A stretch of 64,000 nt of DNA. Source: Cyathus striatus (Eukaryota; Basidiomycota; Agaricomycetes; Agaricales; Nidulariaceae). Shown here in pieces: positions 1 through 10,694 of this stretch (position 1 is the first letter of the stretch; every line of letters starts with the position of its first letter). Both the position numbers and the translations under genes were made by a program. The stretch spans positions 4,340,001 through 4,404,000 of the forward strand of contig JAOVFP010000007.1 in assembly GCA_025738555.1 (NCBI GenBank), written 5' to 3'. The notes beneath the pieces are model-generated. The model did no database searches. It worked only from the letters and a program-made list of their open reading frames with translations, and was not told the DNA's origin.

Positions 1-542
1 CATAAAGTCCATGTGTACACCACATATAGTCCACATAATCCTTGTGTACTCCATGTAATCCCCATTCACTCCTTGTGTACCACTAAAGTAAACCATTCTT
101 TACTTTATTATAGTAAAAATAATACATGTAATATAAAATGTCCCCAACAGGAATTGGACCACAGACATAGCAGATTAACCTACCAAAAGCATGATACAAC
201 TTACTGCTACACCAACACAGCTTGTTGGTTTATACAGCATGAACTCCACAAGACCAGTGGGCATGCTCAGTGGTACCTGGCTGTCAGCAATGAAACACAT
301 GTGCTGTCAACATTGACACATATTACTCTCCCTCTCCAGCTCTCCCCTCCTCACTGCTCTTGAGCTTCACACTCACAATAATGAATGACAAACAATGTTT
401 CATTCTCTCTTCTCTCCCTCCCTCCCTCCCCTCCCCTCCCCTCCCCTTGTCATGCAAGTGACAAAGACAGGTGCCATGCTGTCTTGCCCCTCCCTCCCCA
501 CTGCTTCCACCCCATCATCTGCACCATGTAGGATGTCTCTCC
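1..542. other. Non-coding flank with pyrimidine-rich tract
   Basis: No gene is recognisable here. Short open frames exist but have no gene-like composition or splice pattern. A low-complexity CTCCC-rich tract lies near 395-450. A possible tRNA-derived relic on the minus strand at about 140-235 is listed separately. Confidence 0.5.
140..235 (-). repeat. Possible tRNA-derived SINE or tRNA pseudogene
   Basis: On the minus strand there is a box-A-like string (TGGTGTAGCAGTAAG) followed about 40 bases later by a box-B-like string (GGTCCAATTCC; canonical GGTTCGAATCC). These are the two internal RNA polymerase III promoter blocks of a tRNA. The short strings CCAACA and TGTTGG sit outside them, roughly where acceptor arms would be. 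The T-arm does not fold well, so this is not a working tRNA. A decayed tRNA-derived SINE head is the best guess, but chance similarity is possible. Confidence 0.25.
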
Positions 543-620
543 ATAAGTGTCAGCTAAAATTTTCAAAAAAAGCCAGTGTTGATTGATTGCCTCAATCAAT
601 CAAGCCTGGCTTTTTTTGAG
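543..620 (+). repeat. Orphan KDZ-type element terminus with subterminal hairpin
   Basis: The string ATAAGTGTCAGCTAAAATTT begins at about 543. It matches the inverted right ends of the two complete elements in this window (ATAAGTGTCAGCCAAATTT and ATAAGTGTCAGCCAATT). Immediately inside lies a strong palindrome: CAAAAAAAGCCAG (564-576) pairs with CTGGCTTTTTTTG (606-618), and TTGATTGATTG (579-589) pairs with CAATCAATCAA (593-603). The two complete elements also have a hairpin at this place. The partner end is not in the window, so this is a broken or truncated copy, or its other end was lost to later insertions. Confidence 0.6.
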
Positions 621-1057
621 TGCCTATTATTGTATGGGAATGATCATAAACAATCATTCTTTCTTTATAATATAATACTAATGTGGGGTCTTTTAGGTGA
701 TCACAAGAGGTACCCAACAGCTAATTTTGAGACACAATGTAGGGGGGGAGGGTAGGTCAAGGTGTACCTTAAATGCAAAAAAAACATGGAGTTTCACAGG
801 TCATTTTTGGACCATATTTGGACCATAATTCCATTGTTTTTGAGTTATAATGATGAGCAATAGTCCAAATTAGGACTAGTACATGTGTAACAATGTTGGA
901 CAATGGTCTAAATTACAATCAAATTACATTTGTGTACCTATAAAGGCAATTTTAAGTGGTCAGTTCATGGTCTATGTGTTATTGCCATGGACTGGTATAT
1001 AAGTGTAGTAAATACAGACCCAATGTTTAACAGATCATTCTATTTTTTTCTGAATGA
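621..1057. other. AT-rich stretch without recognisable features
   Basis: AT-rich and CpG-poor sequence inside the orphan terminus at 543. No open frame, RNA gene or clear tandem repeat is visible. Confidence 0.4.
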
Positions 1058-3172
1058 TGGGAAAATCTAAAAAGAAGAACAATGTGAGTTCCAAGAAGAT
1101 TGTATCTTGGTAATATCTAATTGATCATCAAGGCTACTGAATTCAATGAGTCATCAACATGTTTTTGTGATGTCTGCAAACTGGATGTAAAGATAGCATT
1201 TGGTGGTGAAAGGAACTGGGAAGAACATCTTAAAGGTGGTACACATTGTAAAAATCATGCAGCAGTGTCCTCTACACCATTGATTAATAGCTTCTTTGCA
1301 AAACAGACTAAACAAGGTGCTTACATATTCACATTAAGTAGTTTACACCTTACTGATTATATATTTCAATGTACATAGCCCAACAGTTACCACCTGAGCC
1401 ACCGAATGCCCCTCCACCTGCAGATATGATTGTATTGAACAACTTGAATGCAGATATTACTTCACTGGAGGAGTCTACTGTCAATGCAACTCAGCCAGAA
1501 AATAGAAATCAAATAGAGATAGCACAGCCTCTTACACTGCGCAGAAATGAATGCTCTGGATATGAGCTTGTACTTCCAGAGAACATGCATTCTTCTTTGC
1601 TATATCCATTTCTTGTTCACAAAAACAAGGTGTTACCTTGGGACATTCATATTCAGCACGAGAAATTAATACTGCATTCATATTCTTGTTTGCAAGTTAG
1701 CCTGAAATTGAGCTCCTCCAAGACCATGGAAGATCAAACCTCTTGTTTTAACTGCAGTAAAATTCATGATCATGACATCATTGCTGGAATATGTTACTGT
1801 CTATTTGGTGATACTTCTCAATCAACACCATGGGCTTACTTAATGGTATCAGAAATGCATTCTGCATTGAAAAAGAAGACAACACAAATTAATCAGCTAA
1901 AATTGACATCACTAAACATGGCATGAAAGATAAATATTTGAAATGTGCAGTTACAAGTATGGAAACGTCTGACATTAGCAATTGGACATGAAGACATTCC
2001 TCAAATTAGAAAATTAATGGAACAGTCATGTAGAGAAGGCCAGAGTGTTTTTTCAATGCTCAAAGATATCAATAATGCTGCACTGAAATGTTATAGCCCT
2101 TGTGGTTATGAGGAAGCTGATTTTCAGCATGGATTTCTCATTTACAAGCTAGGGGGTTGGTCTGCTGCAGTAATTGCACAGTGGACTCTTGGAATTCCTT
2201 CTATTAGTGCAACAAAAGCACATATTGTAACCAACCCACTGCAATCATCAGCCCAGTTCCCAACAGCATTAGAGATGTTGTCAAATATTTCATCTATCTA
2301 TCCTATGATTTCAAATCAAGCACTGGAATCCAATGTTAGACAGGGTGTGAAAGTTGGGGTTACAATACAAGTGGATAAAATCAAAATTCAGGAGCATCTT
2401 CAATGGGATCCAAGATCCAATATGATTCTAGGAGTCTGCCAAGAACATGGGAACAAATGTTCTCTGGAATTTCACTCAGAATATCAAGCAGATATTCTTT
2501 TGGATTGTTTAAACAAAAAAGATGTTCATTTAGCTACTGAGGTAAGCATACTTATAATGACTTTCCTACATTTTATCTGAAATTAAAATAGGCAACAGTA
2601 ATTGCATGCTCAGTATTGTCTGACCTGCCATCAGAATATGCTGCAAAGCCATTTGTGATAAGTGGAAGCTGCAAATGAGAAACTGTGAATGATCAGAAAC
2701 ATCTTCTGCAGAATGCTTCGACAGCTCTTAAATCTGGTCTTAGTGCTAGTAGATGACTTTACTGCATTGCCTCAGATGGAGATTCATGGAGATGACTGCT
2801 GCACTCATTGCCCTAATGCTTAATGAAATACCTTCACAGAATAGCAAGCTCTTTCAAATTTTGTCACCATTTAACATGCTATGTGGTCCTGATGAGCTGA
2901 CATGTGACTTCAATTGGAAGCATGTTTTAAAGTGTTTTTGTAATACAGATCTTAGACAAAGGGGATTTTCATTACAACAGAGGTTCTTCATAGTCATCTG
3001 CTCTCACTTGGCATTTCTTCTTCTATGGTCAATTCACTCTTGTCACCAAATGACAAACAAGATGTTATATTAATGATCAAATTACTCAATGCAATAGCTT
3101 CCCTTCCAGAATGTAAACCTAATGACATCAGGAAAAACCTCATGTGCTTAAATAGTAAATTTCAGGAGATTT
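1058..3172 (+). pseudogene. Dead transposon-type gene: C2H2 finger plus LLSPNDKQDV family
   Basis: A degenerate multi-exon gene of a family I know as common and uncharacterised in Agaricomycetes. It opens with a lysine-rich start and a C2H2-like finger (C-x2-C-x17-H-x5-H, about 1,150-1,250). A long middle part follows with the block YKLGGWSAAVIAQWTLGIPS near 2,145-2,205, then RLYCIASDGDSWRR-like and LLSPNDKQDVILM-like blocks. It is inactive. TGA stops interrupt it at 2,676, 2,754 and 2,793, each where arginine is expected, and there are frameshifts near 1,930 and after 2,800. The frame runs into the terminus of the element that starts near 3,126, which probably cut off the 3' end. No catalytic function is established for the family; its copy number and decay suggest transposon origin. 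Confidence 0.6.
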
Positions 3173-5622
3173 AAGTGAATAAAAGCAAAAATAAGGTCAA
3201 AAAAGTAAAATAAATGCTATTAGTGAAAATAGTAAGGGGTACTCCTTATACCATCCTTTTTTGACCTTATTTACACAATTTTAGTTCAGATAAGGACTAA
3301 GTAGGTCATTTAAGGTGTAATATGTACACATAAACAAAACCTGGATGCTTATAAGCACACTATTCTTTCACTCAGTACAGTATAATAGGTGTTAGTTAAT
3401 TATATATTATTATTGTATGACAATGAAGTGGTTGCAGTAACATATACATAACATATCTACTTACAACAATCAATATAACATATGCACTCCACAATATCCA
3501 GCTACACATATCCACCAATATCCCCCCCCTCTCCATCATCCAGCAGCACCACCCAACGACAACAAGTGCACCCCATAACATCCAGCCCTACAACATCCAG
3601 CTACAAGTGCACCCCATAATATCCAGCCCCACATATCCACTCATATGCCCCCACTCCATCATCCAGCAGCACCACTCATTGAATGACAGTAACTATAGGA
3701 CTCCTCTACATAATAAGCACACACTTAAAAAGGACAACAACTCAAATACATACCAGAGAACAAAGACCATCTTGAGTGGAGTATGAGCCTGCAGTTGAGT
3801 AATGTGCAGAGTGGAAGTAGAGAAGCACTATATGCAAGTCGAATCTTGAAATAGAAAACCAGAATTTTGCTGGATGAACGGGCACAAGTGACAGGCAGGG
3901 GAAGGAGGGAGAGGAAGGAAGGAAAGGTGGGGGAAATGAAAGGAGCATCAGTATGACATTGACAGATCGTTGACATGTCAAGTTCAACATGCACATGATA
4001 CATACTATCAATGGGGATGCCCAATCCCTGGTTACGCGCCACGGCGTGACATTATGTCACAGCATGTGACACCTTCTGAAACTTGAAGCAGGGCACCTTT
4101 GTCAACTTTCCTCCCCCCACAGCATTTATATCACCATAAAATTGTATGTAGTACATTTATATATGTTCATTTAATGTATATATGAGCTTGTTTTAAATAT
4201 ATACATGATTTTAAGACTTTAAATAGCAAAACTTGAAAAATGCCTGCTATTTTGGCAGGGAAAACTCATTTTGAATAGATGTCCTCAACTGCTTCATGGA
4301 TCGACATGGATTATAGAGCAAAATTGTACTATACATTGAGGAAAATATTGCTCCGAACCCAGATTTTTTATTCTCTGTTGTTAAGGTAAAAAACGACCTG
4401 AAAAATCACAACTTCTACATATTATGTTTTGAAATTAACAATTCTGCGTTCGGAGCATTATTGCTGTCGTCGAGTAGTGCAAAATTGCTCTATATATCAT
4501 ATGAATCGGTGCATCCGTTGATGAGTTCTATTCAAAACAAGCCATTCTACTATATTATTAGTAATATTAGATCTACTAACATTTATCTCGCCAATGCAAC
4601 TTATTTTTTGCCCTGATCACGAAATACATGCTATACACACTAATTCAGTTCAATTTTATATGTTTGTGTTGTTAAAATCATTGCTAGGATTGTTTTTGGA
4701 GAAGATACTTTCTGACCCAATATCTTATCTCAGAGTAAATATAAGCAAATAAATGCTTCTCACATGCGTGCTTGCGCATTGAGGCATCTGAATAGGTGGT
4801 CTAATTAGTCTCACAGTGAAATTTCTAAATTTTTGCTATATATTTATGCTTATGTTAAATTAAACATGTTTTACTTGTCATATGAGATCAAAATATTGAT
4901 AATTTGAATGTGGAGGATGGAAATATGATGTGAGAAAGGCTGGCATCAAGTTTTGTGACAGATGTGTGACGATGTGTGACACAATAGGGCCGCGTGACAT
5001 ATAGGAATTGGGCATCCCCACTATCAAAGCCAAACACAGCGAAGTGATCATGTGCTAACTTTCTCACTCACCATTTGAACTTAAATGTTTAAACCTTTGA
5101 TGTTTGTACATCACTATATATATTGCGTATTCCCCCACCACAATGGTTCTTAACTACAATTTATACTAGAATGTATTGTACATGTATGTATTGTGTAGAA
5201 TTAAATTTAATACATAGTGTTTCAGATGAAATTCTCTGTGAAATGGAATTGTCATAAAGTTGACTTGCTTTAAGTATAGCTGGTATAGTATGCTAAAATT
5301 GCTTAATGTCAATTTCATATTGGTTAATTCCTGTAAAACTTATCATCATATATCATTCTTATACTAGGCAATATAAGTACAAGTAAGTGTGCTTAGCCAT
5401 TGTACCAAACTTATGAACACTTATCATGCCTCACAATAGGCAATATAAGTACAAATAAGTTTACCTTGCCATTGCACCATACTTATGAACACTTATCATG
5501 CTTCACAATAGATAATATAAGTACAATTAAGTATGAATTACCTGACATTAGTAAAATTTGGACATGGGTAAAGCTTTTTTCTACTAATATCACTATTTTA
5601 GCAGATGGGGATTTTCCTGATG
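3126..5622. mobile_element. Repeat element copy 1, TIR CATCAGGAAAAA
   Basis: A non-coding element found twice in the window in opposite orientation; the second copy is at about 53,800-55,300. Ends are CATCAGGAAAAACC on the left and GGATTTTCCTGATG on the right. Shared internal landmarks include TTAGTTCAGATAAGGACT, an alternating pyrimidine/purine tract, and a roughly 72-base unit near 5,360-5,530 repeated two to three times (AATATAAGTACAAGTAAG...CTTATGAACACTTATCATG). No clear target duplication was found. Copy 1 is enlarged by the foldback MITE at 4,012-5,020. No transposase is present, so this is a non-autonomous DNA element. Confidence 0.65.
4012..5020. mobile_element. 1.0 kb foldback MITE nested in repeat copy 1
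   Basis: The ends TGGGGATGCCCAAT and ATTGGGCATCCCCA are inverted repeats. They are flanked by CTATCAA at 4,005-4,011 and again at 5,021-5,027 (eight bases if the preceding A is counted). The second copy of the host element has the uninterrupted sequence at the matching place (rc near 54,420), which acts as an empty site. Inside, about 4,250-4,560 forms a long imperfect palindrome (TCATTTTGAATAGATG... against ...TATTCAAAACAAGCC). No open reading frame of note. Confidence 0.75.
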
Positions 5623-5653
5623 GCCATAAATCGAAGGGATGAGAAGCCGATAC

Positions 5654-8431
5654 TTAGAATACAGACGAAGACAATGATTGGATTCCAGGTTCTAAAGAAG
5701 GTGGTGGAAGGACCGAAGTCGGTGTAATTGCCTGAGCACACTTTGCACATTCATCATTGAGAATCTTGTAGTATTCCTCCAGAGGTGGAGCAACTGTCTG
5801 TTGCTCAACGGCATCCCAATCGCTGTATGAATAAATGAAATCAGAACAAGTAAGAATACTGAATGAGAATCATACATCATTTCAAACATCCAATGATCAT
5901 GGATCTGCCCGTAGGTCAGTCGGTTCTCTACACTCGAGTCCATCATTTACAAAATAAAGAATACATAAGAATAAGTATAGAACATAATGTTGAAGAAAAA
6001 CGTACCCTAGTAATGAAGTCCTTTTCGGCAATAGTCATAGATCCATCTAACCTCAGGACTCTGGACTTGGGATCTCTGGGATTGCTCTTGACATTTGCTA
6101 GGTCTGCATAGGGAAATTTGCCACACAGTAGTACATGTGTAATGACACCCTCACTCAACCCTCACTGTAAAGGTCTGCCCCGAAACTATGATAGTCGCTC
6201 CTCATGACTTCAGGTGCCACGTGGACAGATGTACCACATGGAATATTGATGGTCCATGGGTTGACTTCGGCCCACAGAAACGGGAATGTGTATGTATCCA
6301 GCTTAGCTTCCTGAATGCAAACCTGATTCTCAAGATAGGCTGTGGTCCAGGTAGATAACTCGAACGAAGATATAAGGTCTTGCGAGGGAGTGGCAAATTG
6401 GTGAGTCATTCCGAAGTCACCAATTGCGAGATGAATAGAAGGGGTTATAAAGATGCTCTCGGGCTTTACATTCCAATGAATGATGCGAGAGCAATGGAGG
6501 ACCCTAAGTGCGATGACCTAAAAGCAGATTAGACAAAGACATAATGAAAATGAGTGAAGATGACTTACGACTTCCGCGACATAAAATATAGCCAAGTCAC
6601 GGGGAAAAGTAGACACTTGCAAATTGATATCATACAGGGTACTGGCATATGAGTGCTATCAAGCAGTCAGATCTGAACTGCATTTGAAAGGTGAAAGAAA
6701 CTCTCATACCGTCACCATGAACATCTCACCCTTGTACACAATCCCCCCGAAAACCATGATAGCCCAATAAGACCAACTCATTACCTTGGTCAAATCCGAG
6801 TTCACTCTCAGCAAGACAATTGTGTTCCATTCTCCTGACAGCCACCACCTTCAGCATTCGCTGATCTCCATGAACAACAGCGTACCGACTCACTGTTCCA
6901 TACGCACCTGCACCCAACAGCCTCTCATATGAGTAGGTCGTGAATATATCTGTCACCCAGACACGATGTCCCAGTTTCAGCACGGGAACGTCGAGAACCC
7001 GCTTCACCACAATGACTGGATCCTGGGCCTCCAGAGGTGAGTATTTTGCCACATCAACAGTAAAATCCTCTTTATGCTCCACTGACTGAGGGACTCCAGT
7101 GGCATGACCTTCTTGTGGGACCGAGTTCAGTTTTTCGTCTTCATTGCCCTCTGATACCAGTGGATCGGGAACTTCAGCTGGACTGGTTCGTCCAGCAAAT
7201 GGCCTAGGTAATGGCACAAATAGTTGCTGGATACCACAAGAAGATGGATCCTTGACAGCGTGAATGTTATTGCTACAATAAGTATTAGATAATTAGAATG
7301 AGGTTATGCCAGAAAGAGTACCTCAGCTTCAGATGACCACTCAAACTTCGAGGACATATCACCCCAGCATCCCCGGTGCAAGCTTCTGTATGGGATATAA
7401 TTTAGAATTCCTCAGTAGTCAGAGACGGACGATCTTCCAGCCGATTCGCTTCGGGAATAGGACGCGCAAAGCACTGCAACGTGGTGGATGGTTGGATGGG
7501 AAGGTGACTTCCAGGATGGTAGCTTGATGCCCGATGACATTCGGCACCACTAGGTCGATAATTCCATGAACAACAGTTATAAATGAAACAAGTTCAGTCA
7601 GTGCCTGTTTAATAAAATTGAGAAGATTACACTCACTCCACATTAGGTAGAGCAGGTAAGAGGTCATCAAATGATGTCCTAACAAGGTCTGCTGTAGCTG
7701 AATGGCTATGGGGCAGAAGGTATTTGGGAAGTGGTAGCGACACTTCACTTGAGTTTATCAAGCTTGACGTGTTGGCGACTGGCGTGGGGTTGATCGCAAC
7801 TATATGACTGACTGTGGGATGATGCGGTAGGAAGGCATTGTCGACTTTACCGAACACTGAGTGATCACCTTCTCGACGAGTAGCACTGCAGAAAGTAAAC
7901 AGTCAGTCTAAACGATTAACTAGAAAAGAATAACCTACTTCAAATCAGGTGGCACCAGACCAAGAACCCCAAATGATGTCCCAGCATGCTCATTTTCAAC
8001 TGCAGCTGAATATCTGCGATAAAACGGGTAATCTGGAAGTGGAAGTGAGCTATCACTTGAGATTCTGCTCGAGGTGATGCCCCGGTGCCCCATTCTTGCG
8101 CTTGTCACATCGTTGGATGTGCCTTTGTGGTTGTCCTGTGTGGATGCAAAGTAGTCCTCGTCGCCATCGATTGTGCCACCAGCTATAAAGAACTAAGCAT
8201 CGCACTGCAGAAAATACTACAACTAGACGCACCATGGGTCCTCGTGTCAGCCACCATGACCAATTCTCCCTCATCCCAACATCGGCGTCCTCCCCACAAG
8301 TCTGAGTAGCAGCTGAAGAAAAGTAAAGTGAGAAAAGGCTGGGACAATGTCAAAAAGGAGATACACACTGTCGCAGTATTGAGCAATCTGAATACCGATG
8401 GAGCATCGACGAGGGTGTCCCTTAACATCAA
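5654..8431 (-). pseudogene. Decayed protein-kinase-like gene
   Basis: A multi-exon minus-strand gene. The N-terminal part is Ser/Pro-rich and carries a duplicated block of about 60 residues (two versions of SLPLPxY...SA...TSF). The C-terminal part is a serine/threonine-kinase-like fold: glycine loop GAGAYGTV, beta-3 VAVR, HWNVKPESI, GDFG, APEV and an ENRLTYGQIHDHWMF end motif. The beta-3 lysine is arginine (codon 6,834-6,836) and the HRD aspartate is asparagine (codon 6,470-6,472), so phosphotransfer is unlikely. A G6 run near 6,743 shifts the frame, and an 11-base tandem duplication at about 6,147-6,168 breaks subdomain IX. The stop is at 5,654-5,656; the start is uncertain (8,431 or 8,275). 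CpG content is near normal, so it may be a real host gene that decayed, or a pseudokinase with assembly errors. Confidence 0.65.
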
Positions 8432-9037
8432 CGGCCCGAACTTTAATGGACGTCAGGCCATGACGTGCAGGCCTGCGGCCGTCTTAAGTGTGTCCTGTGA
8501 ATCTTGGAAGCACTATGATAAAGTTGCACGGATACTCTGATGGCACAAATTAAATAAGTGGTGGAGTGTGCGGTATACTTGTGTTATGGATACTTAGCTA
8601 CATTTGCGCGGTTGTGGTTTTTCATCTATAAAATCTATCTTTGTCTACTTCATTTACAAATTCATTACAAAAGCCTGTACATTTTCCGATTTCTCATAGC
8701 TGTAGGAGCTACTCAAACTATTTCTATTCCGGTTTTACCTTCAGATTGACAGAAGTAACCTAAGCAAGTAAGTGTTTACACAGCTAAGGGCTACTCCTGC
8801 CATAAAAAGCGGTTTTGAGTCCCCTGTTACATCTCGATCACCAGATCTGTGCCAAATGCAGTAGCAGAAGGGAATGCTCAACACATGTCAACACAGTGGT
8901 TCATTGGAAGGTGAACTGGGCAGCCGAGTTCGTTTGTACAGTATTAGTAAGACTAGCAAAACCGAATCAACAATAATCTGATAGTAACACCGTATGCCCT
9001 CTACCATATGCTAGTCCTTGCCTCCATTCCCATTGAT
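8432..9037. other. Intergenic stretch, nothing recognised
   Basis: This stretch is upstream of the kinase-like gene and downstream of the next minus-strand gene. It should hold the kinase-like gene's promoter, but I see no convincing motif. Short open frames here lack splice logic or recognisable domains. Confidence 0.4.
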
Positions 9038-10159
9038 CTAATCCTTTAAACAGCTTGGAATATGAGGCCTCAACAGCTCTGGAAGGAAGTAAATTCCACA
9101 AGACGTACACAACTTGGGGGGATCTTCAGTCTCAATCACAGTAAAACTCGGCTCTGTACTTGGACTCCTTGGGGCTTTGGTTTCCAGCTTCTTTGGGCCA
9201 GAAACAGCAGCTGTGTTCTCCTCTTTCGTATTTCTGTTAAATTTGGCACGCTTCACATGGGTGGCAGCAGCTGAAGTATTTCGGCATATTTTGGGGAAGG
9301 GAATGGCCTCAAGAGCATGTACTGGACAGGAATAGTGAGTAATGTATCTTTGGTGAAATGCTTCATCCACTCACCCCGTTTCCTTTTACCCAAAGATTGC
9401 CTTGGCCCCGCAAGGATATACTCGCTATTCTTCCTCTGTAAATCGCGATTCGTGCTTGCCGCAAAAGCCATTTAACTGTTCTATGATACCTATTTTGACG
9501 TGAATGGCATCTGGCTGAAGAAGGAAACTCGAAAAAATTTGCGCCATATCTGGCACCCCATGCTCTATTGGAAATAGGTAAGGTTTTGAACTTGATAATA
9601 ATGAACTACTTACGTTTCATGGGGAGATTACGATACACAGATTCTAATGTTGCATACTTGTATGCTTTTGAGATATCCACTGTGAGTTATGTCAATAAGT
9701 AAGTATGATATTGAAATCTAATGGATTTCTTACCAAGGTAGCCGCATTCTGATTCCTCCTTGTAGCATCTTGCAACAACATGTTCACCATTGCTAAGGAT
9801 GATGCGAGCAGGTCGTGAACTTCCATCTGGTGCCATTAACGCGCAGAAACAGGGCCAGTGTAACCCTCGTGATGTAAGCCATTGAGAAACTGCTGAAGGG
9901 TGTATGTGTTGACTGTTTTCATGCATTGGACTGTAATCGTCATAGTAAGTTAATCAAAACTATATCTGTTCAATAGCAACTTACTAATCCATAACGACGA
10001 TTCTCCCAGTGAGGCAGCTCCACCCCACAAGTTCATGCGTGGATTTTTGCTCTGCTCCAAGGTCGTTGAAAAGTGGAGGTAGGGGGGTTGTCAAACACAT
10101 CAGGTAGTAAGTAAATGACTTCCACATCCACTGTGAGCTTATATGCTCTTTTTTTCATA
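9038..10159 (-). pseudogene. Unrecognised multi-exon gene with cysteine-rich tail
   Basis: Joining short introns gives one reading path from ATG (about 10,157-10,159, MKKRAYKLTVDVEV) through RPARIILSNGEHVVARCYKE (about 9,760-9,830), VDISKAYKYATLESVY and IGIIEQLNGFCGKHESRF to YILAGPRQSLGKRKRG near 9,400. The path ends in CTSCGIYFLPELLRPHIPSC (C-x2-C-x12-H-x3-C, possibly zinc-binding). The last intron (about 9,330-9,377) has GTGAGT and CAG borders. Two frame breaks occur: a C6 run near 10,085 and about 9,430. If they are real, the gene is dead; an alternative start at 9,471 would give a small separate protein of about 130 residues. The layout resembles an uncharacterised Agaricomycete family I only partly remember. 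No function is proposed. Confidence 0.45.
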
Positions 10160-10694
10160 GCATCGCATTGTGTTGGGCAATATACACATACTTATGGCCC
10201 TCACTACTGAATGGCCACACACAACTAACTGAATTACCTGGAACTAACACTCCCTCACCTGACTTCGTTCAGCATGCTGCCGTGTGTTTTAATCACTAGG
10301 CTGAAACCAATATCTCTCTACCTGACTTTTCCTCTGTGCTGCCTAGGGTTTCTCAATGGTTGCTTCTACTTTTCTCCTGCCCAGCACTTTTTCTCAATGC
10401 TGGGATGTAGTTTTGCTGAGTGTCTTTGCGTGATTGCTGTTGCCAGTACGCAACGAGACTAATGATTTTTATCGGGTACTGCCTTATGAATGGCAGAAAT
10501 TATTGCCAAGGTGTGCGATTTTACTGTCCAAAGGTGAACACTCAGTAGCCAATGCATTTGGAAGTGCTTTAGATGTGTGTAACATTGGCAGGCAGCTTTC
10601 TTGGGTGTGGTTGATATTCGGTTGTGAGCTCTGACGTTATATGCTCAATATGCATTGGAGTAGGTATAAAAGTGTAGAATAACTTTTTATCAAA
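10160..10694. other. Intergenic stretch, nothing recognised
   Basis: Short open frames only. It lies between a minus-strand gene and a plus-strand gene and would hold both promoters if the two are transcribed. TATAAAAG at about 10,665-10,672 lies about 25 bases upstream of the ATG at 10,695 and could be a TATA box of the transposase gene. Confidence 0.35.

Noticed and set aside
10434..10634. Plus-strand frame with LLSKGEHSVAN resembling ILSNGEHVVAR of the gene at 9-10 kb
   Set aside because: Similarity is limited to about 10 residues and the frame has no gene context.
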